Positions 43,534 to 51,678 of a stretch of 64,000 nt of DNA are shown piece after piece (within the stretch, counting starts at the first letter, position 1; every line of letters starts with the position of its first letter). The DNA is from an uncultured Prevotella sp. (lineage in GTDB: Bacteria > Bacteroidota > Bacteroidia > Bacteroidales > Bacteroidaceae), in NCBI GenBank assembly GCA_900768785.1, contig CAAGEG010000159.1, positions 38,133 through 102,132 of the forward strand. The letters run 5' to 3'. Both the position numbers and the translations under genes were made by a program. The notes under the pieces are model-generated. The model was not told the DNA's origin and ran no database searches. It worked only from the letters and a program-made list of their open reading frames with translations.

Positions 43534-43617
43534 ATAATCGTTTGTTCGTATAATAATATTGTTTTAATAGCATAAATAGATAGTACAAAAAACAATAAAT
43601 TGTTAATAAATGAGTTT

Positions 43618-43652
43618 TTTGTATAAATCCTTAATAAAAAAATGTATCTTTG
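43618..43652 (+). promoter_or_regulatory. Promoter of the MFS transporter gene
   Basis: TATCTTTG (43645-43652) is a perfect -7 box. TTTG at 43618-43621 is 23 bp upstream, slightly further than ideal. Confidence 0.55.
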
Positions 43653-43717
43653 CAAATATCAATGTTAAAGTCTGTAACATCAAACATTATAGAATTAATT
43701 AAATACCTTAAATAAAA

Positions 43718-45166
43718 ATGAGTCCAATACAAACTACCAAGATGACAAATTATCGTTGGGTCATCTGTGCGATGTTATTTTTCGCAACAACAGTAAATTA
43801 CATGGACCGTCAGGTTCTGTCGTTAACATGGAAAGATTTTATAGCTCCGGAATTTCACTGGACAGATAGCGACTATGGAACCATAACGGGTCTCTTCTCC
43901 ATCTTCTATGCTTTAGCATGTCTTTTCGCAGGAAAGTTCATTGACTGGATGGGAACAAAGAAAGGATATCTATGGGCTATCTTCGTATGGTCTACAGGTG
44001 CATGTCTCCATGCAATATGTGGTTGGGTCACAATGAACATAGAAGGAGTTGCTTCTCTTGAAGCTCTACGTGCAGTAGAAGCCGGTTCCAACTTGGCATT
44101 AGCCATTGCATCAACAAGTGTTTGGCTTTTCCTTGCTTGCCGTCTCATTCTTGCTGTTGGTGAAGCAGGCAACTTCCCGGCAGCTATTAAAGTAACGGCA
44201 GAGTTCTTCCCCAAGAAAGACCGTGCTTTTGCAACAAGTATCTTTAACGCAGGAGCCTCTGTTGGTGCGTTGGCTGCGCCTGCAACAATACCTTTGTTAG
44301 CACGTGCGTGGGGCTGGGAAATGGCTTTCATCATTATTGGTGCGCTCGGATATATCTGGATGGGACTTTGGGTATACCTCTATGATAAACCTGAGAAGAG
44401 CAAACATGTAAATAAAGCCGAGCTTACTTATATTGAGCAAGATGATGAAGAGGACGCAGGCAAATCCGAACAAAAAGAAGAGAAGACTATAAGTTTTGGA
44501 AAATGTTTCACATATCGCCAAACATGGTCTTTCATCGTTGGTAAATTCATGACCGATGGTGTATGGTGGTTCTTCTTGTTCTGGGCTCCGGCATATTTCT
44601 CTGACCAATATGGCTTTACTTCTGATAGTTCTATGGGTATATTACTCATATTTACTCTATATGCAATATGTACCATTCTTTCTATCTTCGGTGGTTATTT
44701 GCCAACATATTTTGTTGACAAGAAAGGTATGAACCCCTACGCGGGTCGTATGCTTGCCATGTTGATATTTGCTTGTTTCCCTATTCTTGCACTTGTTGCA
44801 CAACCATTGGGACAATATAGCGCATGGTGGCCATGTATAATCATCGGTCTTGTTGGTGCAGGACATCAAGCTTGGTCTGCTAACTTGTTCTCTACAATTG
44901 GCGATATGTTCCCAAAGAGCACTATAGCATCCATTACCGGTATAGGTGCGATGGCTGGTGGTGTTGGCTCTTTCCTTATAAATAAAGGTTCAGGTATGTT
45001 GTTTACATATGCTGAAGGTCAAGGCGCAGCATTCACATTTATGGGATTTGAGGGCAAACCTGCAGGATACATGATTATTTTCTGCATTTGTGCTGTTGCT
45101 TATCTAATCGGTTGGAGCATAATGAAGACTCTTGTTCCGAAGTATAAACCAATTGTTATTGACTGA
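43718..45166 (+). CDS. MFS transporter, hexuronate (ExuT)-like, ACS family
   Basis: This 482-residue major facilitator protein has 12 predicted helices. The first is RWVICAMLFFATTVNYMDRQ, where NYMDRQ is a motif typical of the anion:cation symporter family. A charged loop (KAELTYIEQDDEEDAGKSEQ) lies between helices 6 and 7. FCTYRQTWSFI-like (here FTYRQTWSFIVGKFMTDGVW) and VGAGHQAWSANLFS match hexuronate transporters of the ExuT/UxuT type, which import galacturonate or glucuronate. Specificity is by resemblance only. Uptake of galacturonate would fit the PL9 and GH28 enzymes 17 kb away, but catabolic genes such as uxaC are not in the window. Confidence 0.82.
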   Translation: MSPIQTTKMTNYRWVICAMLFFATTVNYMDRQVLSLTWKDFIAPEFHWTDSDYGTITGLFSIFYALACLFAGKFIDWMGTKKGYLWAIFVWSTGACLHAICGWVTMNIEGVASLEALRAVEAGSNLALAIASTSVWLFLACRLILAVGEAGNFPAAIKVTAEFFPKKDRAFATSIFNAGASVGALAAPATIPLLARAWGWEMAFIIIGALGYIWMGLWVYLYDKPEKSKHVNKAELTYIEQDDEEDAGKSEQKEEKTISFGKCFTYRQTWSFIVGKFMTDGVWWFFLFWAPAYFSDQYGFTSDSSMGILLIFTLYAICTILSIFGGYLPTYFVDKKGMNPYAGRMLAMLIFACFPILALVAQPLGQYSAWWPCIIIGLVGAGHQAWSANLFSTIGDMFPKSTIASITGIGAMAGGVGSFLINKGSGMLFTYAEGQGAAFTFMGFEGKPAGYMIIFCICAVAYLIGWSIMKTLVPKYKPIVID

Positions 45167-45189
45167 TAATAATCACAATTAATAATATT

Positions 45190-45244
45190 AAGAGCGGAAA
45201 TTCTGATGAGGGAAACACCTCATAAGAGTTTCCGCTCTTTTATT
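45190..45244 (+). terminator. Strong terminator after the MFS transporter gene
   Basis: AAGAGCGGAAA (45190-45200) pairs perfectly with TTTCCGCTCTT (45229-45239). An inner ATGAGG/CCTCAT stem extends the hairpin, and a T-rich tail follows. Confidence 0.85.
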
Positions 45245-45260
45245 ATTTGCGAAAATACAT

Positions 45261-45268
45261 TATCTTTG
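45261..45268 (+). promoter_or_regulatory. -7 box for the TonB-dependent receptor gene
   Basis: TATCTTTG, 43 bases before ATG 45311. The expected -33 position falls inside the preceding terminator stem and reads CTTT. Confidence 0.55.
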
Positions 45269-45310
45269 CAGGCGTTTTGCATAAGCAAAATGATTTTTAT
45301 TTAATTATTT

Positions 45311-47383
45311 ATGTACAAATTATTATTCAACAAGCGCGAACGTATCAAGTTCACTCAATTCAGGCGAAAGGGTTATTCTCTTTTTGCTTGTCTTGGTAAA
45401 GAGGTACTTATCGGCACGCTGAGTATTGCGACCTTGACATTTGCCAAAGCCGAAAGCATCAGCACTCGCATAGAGAAAGCCGATTCCACTTTGGAGAAAT
45501 CAGACAAAGAGGTGCTTCTTGACGGAGTTGACGTAACCACATCGCGTGCACCGCTGACCGGAGGTCAGACGGCGAGAATTGTAACTGTACTGGATCGTGA
45601 GGCTATTGCTGCCGCTCCCGTACAAAGTGTTAATGACTTGCTCAAATATGCTGCAGGCGTAGATGTCAGACAGAGGGGTCCTATTGGAGCTCAAACCGAC
45701 ATCAGTATTCGCGGAGGAACAAGTGAGCACATCTCAATCCTAATAAATGGTATCAATATCTGTGACCCTCAAACGGGGCATAATGCTTTTGACTTACCTA
45801 TAGAGCTAAGCGAGATAGAGCGTATTGAGGTCACAGAGGGTCCTGCAGGACGTGTTTATGGTACATCTTCTCTTGTCGGAGCAATAAATATCATCACAAA
45901 AGCAGCGGCAAAAAGTGGTGGTGATGTTAGGTTAGAAGGCGGTTCTTTCGGCTATGCAGGCACAGGGGCAAGAGTAACTTTATCACATGGCAATTGGAGC
46001 AACCAGCTTAGTGGCAGCTATACAAGGAGTGACGGCTATCAAAGAAGCAAGAACGGCAATTTAAATTCCGATTATAAAGGTGGAAAAACATTTTATCAAG
46101 GGCGTTATGAGGATTCGTCGATAGCTGTAAACTGGCATGCAGGAATAAGTAGTAAAGGTTGGGGCAGCAATACTTCTTATAGTACAAAATCTGATGAGCA
46201 ATATGAGCATACCACAAAATACTTTACAGCCCTTCAAGCAGAAACGAAAGACGGCTATTTCCACCTTAAACCATACATCTATTGGAATCGTTTTCAAGAC
46301 CGATATGAGTTTTATAAAGATGCTCCTGATAAGGTTCCTTTCAATTATCATCGCACAGACGTGTTCGGATTAGGCATAAACAGTTGGTTTGACTGGTGTC
46401 TTGGGCGTACTGCCTTTGGTGGTGAGTATCGTAATGAAGACCTTATTAGTGGCAATTTAGGCGAACCTTTGGACCACCCCAAACATATTCATGGTACCGA
46501 TCGTTATTACACATTAGGTCTAAACAGAAGCAATATAAGTCTATTCTTGGAACACAACATTCTTCTAAAACGCTTTACGCTATCAGCAGGTTCCACTGCG
46601 GTAAAGAACACATGGAACGAAATGCCTTTTAAGATATATCCCGGCATAGATTTAAGTTGGCGAATCTGCAGCAATATCAAGCTTTTTGCTTCTTACAACA
46701 TGTCTCTTCGCATGCCGTCGTTTACAGAGTTGTATTATTCGGTTGACGGTCATAAGGCAGACAAGTATTTGAAACCGGAAGAGATGAGTGCGATTGAAGG
46801 TGGTGTGAAATATTCGTATGGTGGCATAAACGCCACTTTTGCGGCTTATTATCGTCATGGTAAGAACATGATAGACTGGATAATGGACACTTCGTTAGGC
46901 GAAGATGCCGTATGGACTTCGGTCAATCACACGAGCATAAACTCTACCGGCTTAGAGGCAAACGGCAATTTTGACTTGAGAATGTTATTGTCACATCAGA
47001 ACATATTACAGGCTTTTGACATTTCTTATTGCTACATAGACCAAACGAAGAAGCGCGAGGAGAACATTCAGTCTCTATATGCGCTTGAATATCTTCGTCA
47101 CAAGTTGGTTATGTCATTAAGGTTTCACGTGATTTCAAGCTTGAATGGTAGTATTAGTTATAGGTTTCAAGACCGCATTGGCTCTTATACTTCACCCGAA
47201 GGTATTAATTGCAATTACAAGCCATATAGTGTTATTGATGCTCGTCTGTCTTGGGACAAACCTTCATATAACGTGTTTTTAAATTGCAACAATATTACAG
47301 ATACGAATTATGTTGATTATGGTAATGTTAAACAACCCGGTATTTGGGTCGTTTTAGGTGCCAAATGGAAGTTCGGTCTGTAA
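45311..47383 (+). CDS. TonB-dependent outer-membrane receptor, BtuB-like
   Basis: This 690-residue receptor has an unusually long signal region of about 48 residues containing FTQFRRKGYSLF and KEVLIGTLSIATLTFAKAES. Such extended signals occur on related Bacteroidota receptors. A TonB-box-like segment is in EVLLDGVDVTT. The plug domain spans about 85-195 (SVNDLLKYAAGVDVRQRG, DISIRGG, GRVYGTSSLVGAINIIT). The beta barrel follows and ends in KFGL, with a hydrophobic last strand (WVVLGAKWKFGL). It resembles cobalamin receptors most, but the leader of about 40 bases is too short for a cobalamin riboswitch, so the ligand is uncertain. It stands alone between a terminator and tadA. Confidence 0.85.
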   Translation: MYKLLFNKRERIKFTQFRRKGYSLFACLGKEVLIGTLSIATLTFAKAESISTRIEKADSTLEKSDKEVLLDGVDVTTSRAPLTGGQTARIVTVLDREAIAAAPVQSVNDLLKYAAGVDVRQRGPIGAQTDISIRGGTSEHISILINGINICDPQTGHNAFDLPIELSEIERIEVTEGPAGRVYGTSSLVGAINIITKAAAKSGGDVRLEGGSFGYAGTGARVTLSHGNWSNQLSGSYTRSDGYQRSKNGNLNSDYKGGKTFYQGRYEDSSIAVNWHAGISSKGWGSNTSYSTKSDEQYEHTTKYFTALQAETKDGYFHLKPYIYWNRFQDRYEFYKDAPDKVPFNYHRTDVFGLGINSWFDWCLGRTAFGGEYRNEDLISGNLGEPLDHPKHIHGTDRYYTLGLNRSNISLFLEHNILLKRFTLSAGSTAVKNTWNEMPFKIYPGIDLSWRICSNIKLFASYNMSLRMPSFTELYYSVDGHKADKYLKPEEMSAIEGGVKYSYGGINATFAAYYRHGKNMIDWIMDTSLGEDAVWTSVNHTSINSTGLEANGNFDLRMLLSHQNILQAFDISYCYIDQTKKREENIQSLYALEYLRHKLVMSLRFHVISSLNGSISYRFQDRIGSYTSPEGINCNYKPYSVIDARLSWDKPSYNVFLNCNNITDTNYVDYGNVKQPGIWVVLGAKWKFGL

Positions 47384-47451
47384 GTTTTGATTGTTTGTAA
47401 AAAAGAAAAGAGGTAAGAAGTAATATGCACAATCTAATAAAATGCTCATTA

Positions 47452-47898
47452 CTACTTGCCTCTTCTTTCTTTGAAAAAGTCTTGCATAAGTTTTCGACAT
47501 TCTTCTTCTAACACACCACAAGCCACAACAGCCTTAGGATGCATGGCTTTAGGTGCATATTGGGTATATCCGCGCTTGTCATCAGCCGTGCCATATACTA
47601 CACGTGAGACTTGTGCCCAGCCTATTGCGCCTGCACACATCACGCAGGGCTCTACCGTAACATATATTGTGCAGTCTGTCAAATACTTACCTCCAAGAGT
47701 GTTGGCAGCAGAAGTGAGAGCTTGCATCTCGGCATGGGCAGTAACATCACACAAGGTTTCGGTAAGGTTGTGCGCACGTGCCACCACTCTACCCTTACAA
47801 ACAACGACAGCACCTACGGGTATCTCTCCTGCATCATAGGCTTTTTGTGCCTCTTCCAACGCCATTTTCATATAGCGAACATCTTGTTCTTGTTGCAT
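47452..47898 (-). CDS. tadA: tRNA-specific adenosine deaminase
   Basis: This 148-residue TadA deaminates adenosine 34 of tRNA-Arg(ACG) to inosine. It has His55-Ala-Glu57 (HAEMQAL) and PCVMC with Cys85 and Cys88 as zinc ligands. GEIPVGAVVV near residue 25 and the ARAHNLTE stretch, with Asn in the substrate pocket, separate it from cytidine deaminases. Length is normal. It is convergent with the TonB receptor gene and divergent from birA. Its own -7 box is at 47919-47926. Confidence 0.94.
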   Translation of the reverse strand: MQQEQDVRYMKMALEEAQKAYDAGEIPVGAVVVCKGRVVARAHNLTETLCDVTAHAEMQALTSAANTLGGKYLTDCTIYVTVEPCVMCAGAIGWAQVSRVVYGTADDKRGYTQYAPKAMHPKAVVACGVLEEECRKLMQDFFKERRGK

Positions 47899-47918
47899 AT
47901 CATAAATATATTATGTTG

Positions 47919-47926
47919 CAAAAATA
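47919..47926 (-). promoter_or_regulatory. -7 box for tadA
   Basis: CAAAAATA on the plus strand reads TATTTTTG on the minus strand, 21 bases before the tadA start. Confidence 0.5.
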
Positions 47927-47969
47927 CAACTTTTCAATTTAACACACTTGCCATATAGATGAAAAATAG

Positions 47970-47977
47970 TAAATTTG
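47970..47977 (+). promoter_or_regulatory. -7 box for birA-pyrH
   Basis: TAAATTTG fits the consensus. It lies inside the longest birA reading frame (ATG 47959), which favours ATG 47989 as the real start with a very short leader. Confidence 0.5.
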
Positions 47978-47988
47978 CAAAACTGCAT

Positions 47989-48726
47989 ATGAATGATATT
48001 AAAATAATAGACGTTGGAGAAACCACTTCTACTAATAGTTTTTTGAAAGACTATAGAGGTGAAGAAGGCGAACTATTTACTATTGTCTGTGCCAACAATC
48101 AAACGGCAGGTCGCGGTCAAGGTGGCAGTTGTTGGGAAAGCGAAGCGGGGAAAAATCTTACTTTTAGCGTGAAATTCTACCCGAAGAACCTCATTGCATC
48201 AAGACAATTCATACTCCTTGAAGCGGGAGCTCTTGCTGTTAAAGACTGCTTGAAAGCGTTTACCGGAGGCTTAACCATTAAATGGCCGAACGATGTATAT
48301 TGGCATGAAAAGAAGATAAGCGGCACTTTGTCAGAGTGTAGCATTAAAGGCAAATATATAGAATACTGTATCTTCGGCATAGGCATAAATATTAATCAAA
48401 CGCAATTCCTTAGCGATGCGCCAAATCCTATATCTTTGGCACAAATAAAGGGACACGACATAGACAAAAAACAAGTATTAGACTTGTTCTTAAAGCATTT
48501 AAGAAAATATATAAATATGGTAAACGAGGGTTGCCATTCGTATATTGACAAGTTGTATTTTGAAGCGCAATACCGCAAAACAGGCAATAATCACAACTTC
48601 CAAGATGCCAACGGCACCTTTAAGGCAGGCATAGACCACATCATGGAGAATGGACATTTAGTCTTGAAATGCGATGATGGGACAACAAGAGCCTATGCGT
48701 TCAAAGAAGTTAAATATATCATTTGA
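47989..48726 (+). CDS. birA: Biotin--[acetyl-CoA-carboxylase] ligase
   Basis: This 245-residue biotin protein ligase activates biotin with ATP and attaches it to a carboxyl carrier protein. Motifs are GETTSTNSFLKD, the biotinyl-AMP loop AGRGQGGSCWES, and KWPNDVYWHEKKISGTL. It has no N-terminal helix-turn-helix, so it is a monofunctional ligase and not a repressor. I use ATG 47989 because the -7 box at 47970-47977 overlaps the upstream alternative. The C-terminal SH3-like domain ends in RAYAFKEVKYI. pyrH follows 59 bases later, probably on the same transcript. Confidence 0.92.
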   Translation: MNDIKIIDVGETTSTNSFLKDYRGEEGELFTIVCANNQTAGRGQGGSCWESEAGKNLTFSVKFYPKNLIASRQFILLEAGALAVKDCLKAFTGGLTIKWPNDVYWHEKKISGTLSECSIKGKYIEYCIFGIGININQTQFLSDAPNPISLAQIKGHDIDKKQVLDLFLKHLRKYINMVNEGCHSYIDKLYFEAQYRKTGNNHNFQDANGTFKAGIDHIMENGHLVLKCDDGTTRAYAFKEVKYII

Positions 48727-48785
48727 AGTCTAAACAGACACTAACCGACAATAAACATAATAAAACATACATAACTTTATATAAA

Positions 48786-49496
48786 ATGGCAAAATATAAA
48801 AGAATATTATTGAAACTCAGCGGCGAGAGCCTCATGGGGAAACAGAACTTCGGCATCGACCCGGAACGTCTTAATGACTATGCAAAGCAGATAAAAGAAA
48901 TTCACGAAATGGGAGTTCAAATAGGTATTGTCATTGGCGGAGGCAATATATTTCGCGGACTAAGTGGTGCCGGAAAGGGTTTTGACCGAGTTAAAGGCGA
49001 CCAAATGGGCATGTGTGCAACCGTTATTAATTCGCTCGCACTAAGTTCTGCACTCGGCGCTCTGGGCACAAAGACCAAAGTTCTCACGGCTATACGTATG
49101 GAACCCATTGGAGAGTTCTATAGCAAATGGAAAGCCATAGAAGCTATGGAGGCAGGATACGTCTGCATATTTAGTGCCGGCACAGGCTCACCTTATTTCA
49201 CAACAGACACGGGCTCATCATTAAGGGGCATAGAAATAGAGGCTGACGTAATGCTGAAAGGTACTCGCGTGGACGGAATATACACGGCAGACCCCGAAAA
49301 AGACCCAAGTGCAACAAAATTCAAGGAAATTACATACGACGAAATCTATACACGCGGACTTAAAGTAATGGACTTGACAGCCACAACTATGTGTAAGGAA
49401 AATAATTTGCCTATATATGTTTTCAACATGGATATTGTAGGCAACCTTAAAAAGGTTATGAACGGAGAAGAAATAGGCACACTTGTTCATAATTAA
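48786..49496 (+). CDS. pyrH: UMP kinase
   Basis: This 236-residue hexameric UMP kinase of the amino-acid-kinase fold phosphorylates UMP to UDP. It has KRILLKLSGESLMG at the N-terminus, GIVIGGGNIFRG, FDRVKGDQMGM, STGTGSPYFTTD-like (here SAGTGSPYFTTDTGS), and VDGIYTADPEKDP. Length and motifs are standard. I start at ATG 48786 (MAKYKRILL); the longer frame overlaps the birA stop and adds an unlikely N-terminus. It is the last gene of the plus-strand pair and faces the DUF4834 gene across a 280-base gap containing repeat array 3. Confidence 0.95.
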   Translation: MAKYKRILLKLSGESLMGKQNFGIDPERLNDYAKQIKEIHEMGVQIGIVIGGGNIFRGLSGAGKGFDRVKGDQMGMCATVINSLALSSALGALGTKTKVLTAIRMEPIGEFYSKWKAIEAMEAGYVCIFSAGTGSPYFTTDTGSSLRGIEIEADVMLKGTRVDGIYTADPEKDPSATKFKEITYDEIYTRGLKVMDLTATTMCKENNLPIYVFNMDIVGNLKKVMNGEEIGTLVHN

Positions 49497-49533
49497 CAAA
49501 CAAATGTTAACATTGCAACTTGCGTGTTAACAA

Positions 49534-49621
49534 ACATTACTATGCTATTTAGGCATCGTAAACAGCATACTTAGCATGCCTAAATAGCATAGTTACGATT
49601 CCTAAATAGCCTCTTTTCAAA
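49534..49621. repeat. Array of four 22-bp repeats with an 18-bp inverted repeat (array 3)
   Basis: Units start at 49534, 49556, 49578 and 49600. The second (TCGTAAACAGCATACTTAGC) and third (with CTAAATAGCAT and TTACGAT) are recognisable relatives of arrays 1 and 2. The first unit is in the opposite orientation, so 49539-49556 pairs perfectly over 18 bp with 49576-49593, leaving a 19-base loop. It lies between the convergent pyrH and DUF4834 genes. No T-tract follows, so it is not a classic terminator. The remainder of the gap (49622-49776) shows no recognisable feature. Confidence 0.75.
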
Positions 49622-49776
49622 TCGGGAACAACATGTTGTGATTTTGCAAATTAGTTTCTTGATTTCTAATTCAAAGACTCAGAGCGAAAGATTTCTTCAA
49701 CTATACATCTTTCTTATATAAGTTCGGGAAAACGAAATTGTACAATCAGACTTATCAAAAATCCATATAACGATTG

Positions 49777-50034
49777 TCATTCCTCTTCAAAGTCAACATA
49801 TTCGCCTTCGTCCTTGTCAAAAATCTTCTTTTTGGCAGCTTTCTTATTTCTGTTATCAACGACAACATCTTCATCATTATCTGAACGATTGCCATAAAAA
49901 TGCCTATTGGTCTGGCTACCGAATGTCTTCTTAACATCCCAAAAAGACTTAACAATGCGATAAGCGACAATTGCCACTACAATCACGCAAAACAGAAATG
50001 CGAGAAAAACCAATTTTAGAAGAGCCCCTATCAT
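49777..50034 (-). CDS. DUF4834 family small membrane protein
   Basis: This 85-residue protein has one N-terminal transmembrane helix (LVFLAFLFCVIVVAIVAYRIV) and a charged, disordered tail ending in acidic residues (EGEYVDFEEE). It matches the DUF4834 family of Bacteroidota; function unknown. Its start overlaps the pssA stop by 4 bases, so it is translated from the pssA transcript. A role near phospholipid synthesis is suggested only by this position. A slightly different frame ending at 49755 also exists, but its peptide lacks a membrane helix and family resemblance. Confidence 0.75.
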   Translation of the reverse strand: MIGALLKLVFLAFLFCVIVVAIVAYRIVKSFWDVKKTFGSQTNRHFYGNRSDNDEDVVVDNRNKKAAKKKIFDKDEGEYVDFEEE

Positions 50035-50744
50035 TTGCGTTTATTTGTGTTTACATAAACCGAAAGAAGAACATACCATGCAATAATTATGGCAAACGAA
50101 GAAATACCGAAAATGATTAGTAACGGCACGCATGATATAACAAAAATATATTTCACCTCGTTGTCTTTCCAACCCCAATGTTTAAACTTCAAAGCAAACA
50201 TGGGCACTTCGCTTATCAACAAATAACAGCAGACAAACATAAGTACTATAACAGCCGGCAACATGTATGGCGCCGACTCCAGAAGGTTGCAAGAGCCTAC
50301 AATAAGCGAGCCCCAAAACAAGGCATTCGCCGGTGTTGGCATGCCTATAAACGATGTTGTCTGTCGCTCATCAAGGTTAAACTTAGCCAAACGTAACGCA
50401 GAAAAGGCAGCCATAACAAAAGCCACAAACGGCAAAAAGCCACGCCACGATTCTATCATGTGGGGATATTCCATTACTTTAAGCTCATAAAACAACAAAG
50501 TAGAGGGTGCCAAACCGAAAGTTATAACATCTGCCAAAGAATCCAACTCTTTTCCTATTGGCGAAGACACTTTTAACAAGCGCGCACTCATGCCATCAAA
50601 GAAATCGAACAAGGCACCAATGATAATAAACAACAAAGCTATCTCCGTGCATCCTATAAAAGCAAAGTTGATGGCTATGCAACCGGAAATCAAGTTGCAG
50701 CATGTTATGGTGTTTGGAATATTCTTTACGATAAAATTATTCAT
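50031..50744 (-). CDS. pssA: CDP-diacylglycerol--serine O-phosphatidyltransferase
   Basis: This 237-residue integral membrane enzyme makes phosphatidylserine from CDP-diacylglycerol and serine. The CDP-alcohol phosphotransferase motif is complete: Asp50-Gly51, Ala54-Arg55, Gly64, Asp68 and Asp72 in DGMSARLLKVSSPIGKELD. It begins NFIVKNIPNTITCCNLISG and has about seven hydrophobic segments. I start at ATG 50744, which matches the family, not at the upstream frame start at 50819. The phosphatidylserine decarboxylase gene lies just upstream on the same strand, so the two make phosphatidylethanolamine together. Confidence 0.93.
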   Translation of the reverse strand: MNNFIVKNIPNTITCCNLISGCIAINFAFIGCTEIALLFIIIGALFDFFDGMSARLLKVSSPIGKELDSLADVITFGLAPSTLLFYELKVMEYPHMIESWRGFLPFVAFVMAAFSALRLAKFNLDERQTTSFIGMPTPANALFWGSLIVGSCNLLESAPYMLPAVIVLMFVCCYLLISEVPMFALKFKHWGWKDNEVKYIFVISCVPLLIIFGISSFAIIIAWYVLLSVYVNTNKRK

Positions 50745-50852
50745 AATAACTATTGAATGAAAACAATAAGAAAACGACCCTATTAAGACGTTAATTAAAT
50801 ATTTTACAACAAAGACCAAGACAGCCAGAGCGGTATTTGAAGCGAGCTAATA

Positions 50853-51542
50853 TCATTTCAACTTGGCGATAACAGTACGGTTGCCGGTTGTAGCTTGCCC
50901 CATTTTAACGCATACCTCTGTTCCTAACGGCAGATAGACATCAACTCTGGAACCGAATTTTATGAAGCCCAAATGCTCATCTATGTAACAATCTTCCTCC
51001 GGCTTGGCATATGTAACTATGCGACGCGCTACCGCACCGGCTATTTGACGGCACAATATCGTTGTTCCATCAGGGGTTTCAAGCATAATATCGGCATGTT
51101 CGTTCTCTTCACTCGCCTTTGGCAACCAGGCTTTATGGTAGTTGCCATTCTGATGATGCACGAATAGCACCTTTCCTTCAACAGGAAACCAATTGGCATG
51201 CACATTAAAAAGACTCATAAATATGCTAACCATAAGACGCTTATCATGAAAATACTTATCTTCAAAAACCTCTTCAATAACAACAATCTTGCCATCGGCA
51301 GGCGCTACAATTGTCTTTTCAGTATCACCATCAAAGTAACGCTTAGGACATCTAAAGAAGTTTACGGCAACACAATATACTACGCCGAAGACTACGACAA
51401 AGAACCAAAAGGGTATTTTATTAGGAACATAGAACCAAAGAATTAAAGCAATCGTCACAAAAGCCACCAATCCATATAATAATGTATCAGTACCTTCGCG
51501 ATGAATCCTTACATTCTTTATCTTTTTTATTCTTTGCCCCAT
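50853..51542 (-). CDS. psd: Phosphatidylserine decarboxylase proenzyme (short form)
   Basis: This 229-residue PSD makes phosphatidylethanolamine from phosphatidylserine. Two N-terminal hydrophobic segments ([39 protein letters not shown]) anchor it. [14 protein letters not shown] and the C-terminal [16 protein letters not shown] are family motifs. Self-cleavage between Gly and Ser of FGSR would form the pyruvoyl group, splitting off a small alpha chain. This is the short, archaeal-like class. I start at ATG 51542 since a -7 box at 51568-51575 excludes the longer frame. It precedes pssA by about 108 bases. Confidence 0.93.
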   Translation of the reverse strand: MGQRIKKIKNVRIHREGTDTLLYGLVAFVTIALILWFYVPNKIPFWFFVVVFGVVYCVAVNFFRCPKRYFDGDTEKTIVAPADGKIVVIEEVFEDKYFHDKRLMVSIFMSLFNVHANWFPVEGKVLFVHHQNGNYHKAWLPKASEENEHADIMLETPDGTTILCRQIAGAVARRIVTYAKPEEDCYIDEHLGFIKFGSRVDVYLPLGTEVCVKMGQATTGNRTVIAKLK

Positions 51543-51567
51543 AGTATTTCCAAAGTAAAAATCAATG

Positions 51568-51575
51568 CAAAGGTA
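51568..51575 (-). promoter_or_regulatory. -7 box for psd-pssA-DUF4834
   Basis: CAAAGGTA on the plus strand reads TACCTTTG on the minus strand, 25 bases before the psd start. Confidence 0.55.
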
Positions 51576-51615
51576 GTGATTTTTCATCTATCCTACAAAT
51601 TTTTCATATCAATCT

Positions 51616-51647
51616 TTTGGCTGTATCAGTTTTTACATATAACTTTG
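51616..51647 (+). promoter_or_regulatory. Complete promoter for dnaE
   Basis: TTTG (51616-51619) and TAACTTTG (51640-51647) are separated by 20 bp. The ATG follows 31 bases later. It is divergent from the psd promoter, about 40 bp away. Confidence 0.65.
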
Positions 51648-51678
51648 AAGCTCCAAAACACCATAATTTTTGAAAGCC

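Noticed and set aside
45245..45310. Cobalamin riboswitch before the BtuB-like receptor
   Set aside because: The gap after the strong terminator is too short, and no B12-box sequence is visible.
49755..49970. Alternative 71-residue frame overlapping DUF4834
   Set aside because: The DUF4834 frame has a transmembrane helix, an acidic tail typical of the family and a 4-base coupling to pssA; the alternative has none of these.
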